Source: Bacteroidetes bacterium QS_8_64_10
Lineage (GTDB): Bacteria; Bacteroidota; Rhodothermia; Rhodothermales; Salinibacteraceae
Length of the DNA stretch: 9,804 nucleotides
Assembly: GCA_003022505.1 (NCBI GenBank)
Contig: PXTQ01000098.1
Coordinates: 1-9,804, forward strand
Direction: 5' to 3'
Shown piece after piece: positions 6,880-9,804 of this stretch. Position numbers and translations under genes: made by a program. The notes beneath the pieces are model-generated. The model searched no databases. It was not told where the DNA came from and worked only from the letters and a program-made list of their open reading frames with translations. Each line of letters starts with the position of its first letter. Within the stretch, counting starts at the first letter, position 1.

Positions 6880-7005
6880 ATGCAATATTACGTCTTCGCG
6901 CTCCCGTCCGGAAGCGCGCTGCGCGACACGCTGAACCGGGCGCTCATCGCGCAGATCGAGCAATCCGCCTGGAACGACTTCCCGTATCAGTACCTCGGCG
7001 AGTAG
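6880..7005 (+). pseudogene. Remnant of a solute-binding (SBP_bac_3-type) protein C-terminus
   Basis: A 41-codon frame runs from the ATG at 6880 to the TAG at 7003-7005. It reads YYVFALPSGSALRDTLNRAL, then an IEQSAW...YQYLGE ending. This matches my memory of the extreme C-terminus of family 3 extracellular solute-binding domains, as in amino-acid ABC transporters and glutamate-receptor-like K+ channels ('YAFALP.GS.LR..INRALL.IIES..W..L.Y.YLG'). There the segment forms the last strand and helices of the domain. Upstream in the same frame the similarity stops, and a TAA lies at 6847-6849. The rest of the gene has been lost. It is unlikely to make a functional protein. The composition is normal for the genome, which suggests a fairly recent deletion. 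Confidence 0.55.
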
Positions 7006-7185
7006 TCGGTTGGCCGGAAAATCAGCGGTTCCGCTCCGGTCTATCCCGCAAGCAAGGTGGACAGTCCAGCGAGGATTCGTTCTGCGGCTTCCGCTTTCCG
7101 TGGACGCACTTGTCGTGCTCTTTCAACCGCTCATCTCCGCGTACGGCGGGTTCGGACCAGACATTCGTCACGCCGTTTTGAAAAT
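7006..7185. other. Intergenic stretch, no gene seen
   Basis: Between the solute-binding remnant and the end of the GH15 gene I see no convincing coding sequence; the open frames there have no recognisable protein features. The only structure is the hairpin at 7143-7179 and short GC palindromes such as GCGGTTCCGC near 7023. Confidence 0.5.
7143..7179 (+). terminator. Candidate terminator hairpin facing the GH15 gene end
   Basis: ACGGCG (7143-7148) and CGCCGT (7171-7176) pair perfectly with a 22-base loop, and a short T-run follows on the plus strand (7176-7179). It could end plus-strand transcripts from the remnant region. On the minus strand it lies 10 bases past the GH15 stop without a U-run. 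The stem is short and the loop long. Confidence 0.3.
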
Positions 7186-8964
7186 TCAAATCTCCTGCCA
7201 GCTTTCCTGCGTGCGCTTCAGTTCTTCGAGGCGGAAGGTAGCATTGACGAAACCGAGGTGGCTGAAGCCCTGCGGGAAGTTGCCCAGCAGATCGCCCTCC
7301 TCCGGGTGCACCTCCTCCGCGTAGAGGCCCAGCGGGTTCATATGCTCCATCAGCATGGAGAGCGCGGCGCGCGCCTTCGAGAGGTCGCCGCTGAGCGCGA
7401 GCGCCTCCACGATCCAGAACGACGGGAGCAGGAACGCGCCCTCTGGCCCGCCCACGCCGTCTTCCGACAGGTAGCGATACACGAGCGGGTATTCGCCGGC
7501 CTCCAGGCGCTCCAGGCAGGTGTCGAGCGTGCTCTGGAAGCGGTCGTCGCTGGCGCGCAGAAAGCCCACCGTGGGCATCACCAGCACGGACGTGTCCAGC
7601 GCGTTGCCTTCGTAGGATTGCGTGAACGCTTCCACCTCCGGATCCCAGGCTTCTTCGAGCACTTGCTGGCGCACGCGCTCGGCCTCGCGGCGCCACTTCG
7701 TGATGGGCGCGTCGGCCCTGAGCTGCTCGGCGAGTTGCACGGCGCGCGTGAGCGCCACCCACGCCCAGATTTTCGAATAGGTATAATGCCTCGGCTCGTT
7801 GCGCGTCTCCCAGATGCCGGCGTCCGGCTCCTCCCAGCGCTCGTAGACCTCGTTGGTGATGGCCGCCAGCTTCTCCCACTCCGTGATCGTGAGCAACCCG
7901 CCCTCCTGATCGTAGCGGCGGGCGGCATCGAGCAGGCCGCCGTACACGTCGAGGTGGTGCTGGCGCAGCGGAAGTTCGCGTTCCGGCAGGAAGCGCTCCC
8001 CGCGAATGCCGTACATCACCTGAAGCGGACCGCCCTCCAGCGCCTGCCCCAGCAGCCAGTCGAAGTACGCGGTGCCTTCCTCCATGTACTGCGCCTGAAA
8101 GAGAACGCGCAAAATAAAAGCCGAATCGCGCACCCACGAATACCGGTAATCCCAGTTGCGCGGGCCGCCGGGCCATTCGGGAAGACTCATGGTGGGCGCG
8201 GCGACGATGGCCCCGGTCGGTTCGAACGTCAGCAGCTTGAGCGTGAGGAGGCTGCGCTCGATGGCGTCGCGGTAGCGTCCGTGGTAGGGCATGCGATCCA
8301 CCCAGTTGCGCCAGAACGTGCGCACCTGCCAGAGGCGGCGGTCGCACTGGTAGGTCGCCACCGGGTGCACGTTGGCCGCGCCCCAGTCGCTCACGATGTA
8401 AGTCTCTTGCCCCCCGTGCAGCGTAGCGCGCGCGACAGCGTAACCATCCCTGATCTCGACGGGTAGTTCGGTGGAGAGCACAAGCGTCTGCCCCTCCTCG
8501 TCGGTGGCGCGCACGCCGTAATCGTCCCGTTCCATCTCCGGAGTCACGAGGCCGTAGTCGAAGCGGGGCTCGAAGATGACCTCCAGATCGACGTTGCCGC
8601 GCACCACCTCCACGCGCCGGTAGATTTCGGCAGTGGGCACGGTGCGATGCGGGATGTACGGCATGAAGTCGCGCAGCCGCACGGTGCCACTGCTGGTAGA
8701 GAACTCGGTTACGAGCACGTTAGTCCCACGCTCGTAGCGCTGCCAAGCGGTGTAGGGCGACGATGGGCGTACCACGAGGCGGCCCGCCGTAGGATCCAAC
8801 AGCGAGCCGAACACCGAGGGGCTGTCGAAGTCGGGCAAGCAGGCCCAGTCGATGGAACCGTCTGCGCCCACCAAGGCGGCGGTGCGGCTGTCACCGATGA
8901 TGCCGTACGCGCCGAGCGACTTGAAGTCCGGCGGGTCGCCGGGATCAAACTGAAATTGCTTCAC
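7186..8964 (-). CDS. Glycoside hydrolase family 15 enzyme (glucoamylase/trehalase type)
   Basis: The protein has 592 residues, starts with GTG (8964-8962) and has no signal peptide, so it is probably cytoplasmic. GH15 enzymes release glucose from alpha-glucans or, in many bacteria, from trehalose by an inverting mechanism. Domains in order are an N-terminal beta-sandwich (about 15-225; SLGAYGIIGDSRTAALV, GSIDWACLPDFDSPSVFG) and a C-terminal (alpha/alpha)6 barrel. Barrel motifs are NWDYRYSWVRDSAF (270-283, substrate binding), LQVMYGIRGERFLPEREL (314-331), DAGIWETR with probable acid Glu386, and LYAEEVHPEEGDLLGNFPQ with probable base Glu550 or Glu551. Between LPEREL and HHLDVYGG, homologues usually have a 'GYRGSxPVRxGNxA' stretch that is not found here. 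Trehalase or starch specificity cannot be decided. The gene stands alone on the minus strand. Confidence 0.9.
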   Translation of the reverse strand: MKQFQFDPGDPPDFKSLGAYGIIGDSRTAALVGADGSIDWACLPDFDSPSVFGSLLDPTAGRLVVRPSSPYTAWQRYERGTNVLVTEFSTSSGTVRLRDFMPYIPHRTVPTAEIYRRVEVVRGNVDLEVIFEPRFDYGLVTPEMERDDYGVRATDEEGQTLVLSTELPVEIRDGYAVARATLHGGQETYIVSDWGAANVHPVATYQCDRRLWQVRTFWRNWVDRMPYHGRYRDAIERSLLTLKLLTFEPTGAIVAAPTMSLPEWPGGPRNWDYRYSWVRDSAFILRVLFQAQYMEEGTAYFDWLLGQALEGGPLQVMYGIRGERFLPERELPLRQHHLDVYGGLLDAARRYDQEGGLLTITEWEKLAAITNEVYERWEEPDAGIWETRNEPRHYTYSKIWAWVALTRAVQLAEQLRADAPITKWRREAERVRQQVLEEAWDPEVEAFTQSYEGNALDTSVLVMPTVGFLRASDDRFQSTLDTCLERLEAGEYPLVYRYLSEDGVGGPEGAFLLPSFWIVEALALSGDLSKARAALSMLMEHMNPLGLYAEEVHPEEGDLLGNFPQGFSHLGFVNATFRLEELKRTQESWQEI

Positions 8965-9070
8965 ACTTAGGGTGGCTAACTAAAGAACAAACGCGGTGCA
9001 ACTTACAGGTAGGCAGGACCGCAGGCAGGGCACCGAAAATTTCCCAGAGGTCTATTTTTAAGTGGGCCAT
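8945..9070 (-). CDS. Possible 41-residue leader ORF overlapping the GH15 start
   Basis: On the minus strand an ATG at 9070-9068 is preceded by GGAGG with 7 bases spacing, the best Shine-Dalgarno-like sequence in the window. It opens a 41-codon frame starting MAHLKIDLWEIFGAL and ending at a TGA at 8947-8945. That stop lies 20 bases inside the GH15 frame, so translation could be coupled. The product matches nothing I recognise and its second half looks compositionally random. An upstream in-frame ATG exists at 9097. Confidence 0.2.
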   Translation of the reverse strand: MAHLKIDLWEIFGALPAVLPTCKLHRVCSLVSHPKCEAISV

Positions 9071-9134
9071 TTCGTCGCCTCCATTCATCCCGACCATAAC
9101 CCGGTATTGATAAAGTAAGAAAAGAAAGGCGCAA

Positions 9135-9174
9135 CCAAAAAACGCCTGCGAAGCGACACCGCATCACAGGCGTT
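9135..9174 (-). terminator. Intrinsic-terminator-like hairpin on the minus strand
   Basis: AACGCCTG (9141-9148) and CAGGCGTT (9167-9174) form a perfect 8-bp stem with an inner GCG/CGC stem (9153-9155 with 9160-9162) around an ACAC loop. Read on the minus strand the stem is followed at once by a run of T (complement of the A-run before 9141). No minus-strand gene ends here, and the next gene downstream is GH15 itself, 177 bases on. It could therefore be a leader attenuator for GH15, the end of a small antisense RNA, or a barrier against read-through. Confidence 0.5.
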
Positions 9175-9227
9175 CAAACTAAATCTGATTCGTCGTATTT
9201 TAAGCGAACAAAGCATTTCGTCGTTCG

Positions 9228-9236
9228 TGCTACAAT
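9228..9236 (+). promoter_or_regulatory. Extended -10 promoter for the sulfurtransferase leader
   Basis: TGCTACAAT is an extended -10 element (TGn followed by TACAAT at 9231-9236, one mismatch to TATAAT). No good -35 hexamer lies 16-18 bases upstream, which an extended -10 can compensate for. Transcription would start near 9243, just before the first arm of the leader structure, and reach the terminator after about 165 nt. Confidence 0.4.
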
Positions 9237-9278
9237 CTAGATCGAATTAAGCCTCCCACGCCATGCATTGTTTCTGCT

Positions 9279-9335
9279 ATGTACTGTTGCCACCTGCATG
9301 AGCGGGGAGGACGGGCACCACGCATGGACCGGTAA
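9279..9335 (+). CDS. Possible 18-residue leader peptide with tandem Cys codons
   Basis: The ATG at 9279 opens MYCCHLHERGGRAPRMDR and stops at a TAA at 9333-9335, inside the first arm of the GGTAAGC hairpin. Codons 3 and 4 are TGT TGC. A second, overlapping ORF (ATG 9263, MHCFCYVLLPPA, stop 9299-9301) also has two Cys codons. Neither has a Shine-Dalgarno. Cys-codon leader ORFs that regulate sulfur genes are known in actinobacteria. The similarity in layout is suggestive, but two tiny ORFs can occur by chance. Confidence 0.25.
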   Translation: MYCCHLHERGGRAPRMDR

Positions 9336-9376
9336 GCTGAAACGCTTGCCTCTCAATTTGTAGAACGCCGCCCCCG

Positions 9377-9408
9377 CTCCTCCCGGCTCATCCGCGAGGA
9401 GATTTTTT
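9377..9408 (+). terminator. Intrinsic terminator in the sulfurtransferase leader
   Basis: CTCCTC (9377-9382) pairs with GAGGAG (9396-9401). An inner CGG (9384-9386) pairs with CCG (9392-9394) across a single C-C mismatch, leaving a CTCAT loop. An A and six T follow (9402-9408). This is the clearest plus-strand terminator in the window. It lies 49 bases before the sulfurtransferase start rather than after a gene, which points to regulated read-through or to a small RNA ending here. Confidence 0.65.
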
Positions 9409-9457
9409 CATGGAGCTTCGCCCTCTCGCCCACCAACCTCGACCAAGCACACACGCT

Positions 9458-9804
9458 ATGGCTGAATACGCACATTCCGACGTCCTCGTCTCCACCGACT
9501 GGGTCGCCGATCACCTTGACGACACCGACAACATACGTCTCGTTGAATCCGACGAAGACGTGCTCCTCTACGATACAGGTCACATCCCGAACGCCGTCAA
9601 GATCGACTGGGTGCAGGATCTTCAAGACGACGTCCAGCGCGACTTCATCGACCGCGAAAGCTTCGAGCGCCTGTGCTCGCGCCTCGGCATCGACAACGAT
9701 ACGACGGTCGTTTTTTACGGCGACAAAAGCAACTGGTGGGCCTGCTACGCCTTCTGGGCCTTTAAGCTCTACGGCCACGAGGATGCCCTCATCATGAACG
9801 GCGG
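9458..9804 (+). CDS. Thiosulfate sulfurtransferase (rhodanese, CysA/SseA-like), 5' part
   Basis: The first 115 residues of a tandem-rhodanese sulfurtransferase, which moves sulfane sulfur from thiosulfate to an acceptor such as cyanide or a thiol. The start MAEYAHSDVLVSTDWVADHL resembles mycobacterial CysA-type enzymes, and so do VESDEDVLLYDTGHIPNAVKID, WVQDLQDDVQRDFIDRESFE and TTVVFYGDKSNWWACYAFWAFKLYGHED. This is the first, non-catalytic rhodanese domain. The active-site Cys would be in the second domain, beyond the right edge. The ATG at 9458 matches the family N-terminus; an in-frame ATG at 9410, right after the terminator, would add 16 residues. The sequence is strongly acidic, as in salt-adapted proteins. 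It is the only gene downstream of the attenuator-like leader. Confidence 0.9.
   Translation, partial: MAEYAHSDVLVSTDWVADHLDDTDNIRLVESDEDVLLYDTGHIPNAVKIDWVQDLQDDVQRDFIDRESFERLCSRLGIDNDTTVVFYGDKSNWWACYAFWAFKLYGHEDALIMNG

Larger units (their letters stand above)
9252..9408 (+). promoter_or_regulatory. Candidate transcription attenuator upstream of the sulfurtransferase
   Basis: Three helices can be drawn by hand. An antiterminator pairs GAGCGGGG (9300-9307) with CCCCGCTC (9372-9379), 8 bp, enclosing a strong hairpin GGTAAGC/GCTTGCC (9331-9337 with 9344-9350, one G-U pair, loop TGAAAC). Its 3' arm overlaps the 5' arm of the terminator (9377-9382), so the two exclude each other. An upstream CCTCCC (9252-9257) can pair with GGGAGG (9305-9310), removing the 5' arm of the antiterminator. 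The set of alternatives is that of an attenuator or riboswitch. The trigger may be translation of the Cys-codon ORFs in the leader. No known riboswitch consensus was recognised. Confidence 0.45.
8965..9457. other. Long intergenic region between divergent genes
   Basis: About 490 bases separate the GH15 start from the sulfurtransferase start. No large gene fits. From left to right it holds the possible 41-codon ORF, a short direct repeat (AGGCAGG at 9012-9018 and 9024-9030), a minus-strand terminator-like hairpin (9135-9174), an extended -10 promoter (9228-9236) and the structured plus-strand leader ending in an intrinsic terminator (9377-9408). The left half is AT-richer than the genes. Confidence 0.6.

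Noticed and set aside
7010..7324. Plus-strand frame of 104 codons starting in the gap before the GH15 end
   Set aside because: Its start is a TTG without a ribosome site, the second half is antisense to GH15, and the first half shows no conserved features.
7022..8347. Minus-strand open frame (441 codons) overlapping GH15
   Set aside because: Arg/Ala/Gly-rich out-of-frame reading of the GH15 gene without any protein motif.
7057..8466. Plus-strand open frame (469 codons) opposite GH15
   Set aside because: Antisense shadow: His/Val/Arg-rich and no domain features, whereas GH15 motifs are unmistakable on the minus strand.
9012..9030. AGGCAGG direct repeat as a regulator binding site
   Set aside because: Two copies of a 7-base GC-rich word 12 bases apart are not enough to claim an operator, and the spacing relative to a promoter is unknown.
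9353..9778. Minus-strand frame of 141 codons opposite the sulfurtransferase
   Set aside because: It is the reverse of a clear rhodanese-domain coding sequence and has no motif of its own.

Overview
The window is GC-rich and gene-dense, and its proteins are rich in Asp and Glu (for example the first 40 residues of the sulfurtransferase). Start codons mostly lack a Shine-Dalgarno sequence, and two hydrolases carry twin-arginine-type leaders. Together these suggest a Rhodothermota/Bacteroidota-like, probably salt-adapted bacterium of the Salinibacter/Salisaeta kind. This placement is an inference from composition and protein style, not a database match.

Layout. At the left, four genes lie on the minus strand and are transcribed right to left: a trans-sulfuration PLP enzyme (4405-5538), a PhoD-like phosphatase (2025-4345), a formylglycine sulfatase (305-1920) and the N-terminus of a secreted LamG-like protein that runs off the left edge (1-220). 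Both the phosphatase and the sulfatase are frameshifted, each with a net shift equal to one missing base. The PhoD-like protein also seems to lack the segment that normally carries its first metal-binding motif. Divergent from the PLP enzyme is pdxH (5597-6238), which makes the cofactor that enzyme uses. pdxH converges on a small secreted hypothetical protein (6320-6781), and the gap between them is filled by a degenerate 7-base tandem repeat.

To the right is a remnant of a solute-binding protein (6880-7005). Next comes a minus-strand GH15 glucoamylase/trehalase-type enzyme (7186-8964), which appears to lack a usually conserved internal stretch. A 490-base non-coding region follows. The last gene is a plus-strand CysA/SseA-like thiosulfate sulfurtransferase, cut by the right edge (9458-9804).

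The most interesting region is the leader of the sulfurtransferase (about 9231-9408). It has an extended -10 promoter, two tiny ORFs containing Cys codons (one with tandem Cys codons), and an intrinsic terminator. It also has an antiterminator and an anti-antiterminator helix that are mutually exclusive. This looks like a transcription attenuator, possibly cysteine- or sulfur-responsive, although a metabolite riboswitch or a stand-alone ~165-nt RNA remain possible. The second notable observation is that the heptad repeat also occurs at the end of the PLP enzyme gene. In both places the same 12 bases include the stop codon, so the repeat appears to supply gene ends.

No tRNA, rRNA, CRISPR array, transposase or integrase was seen.
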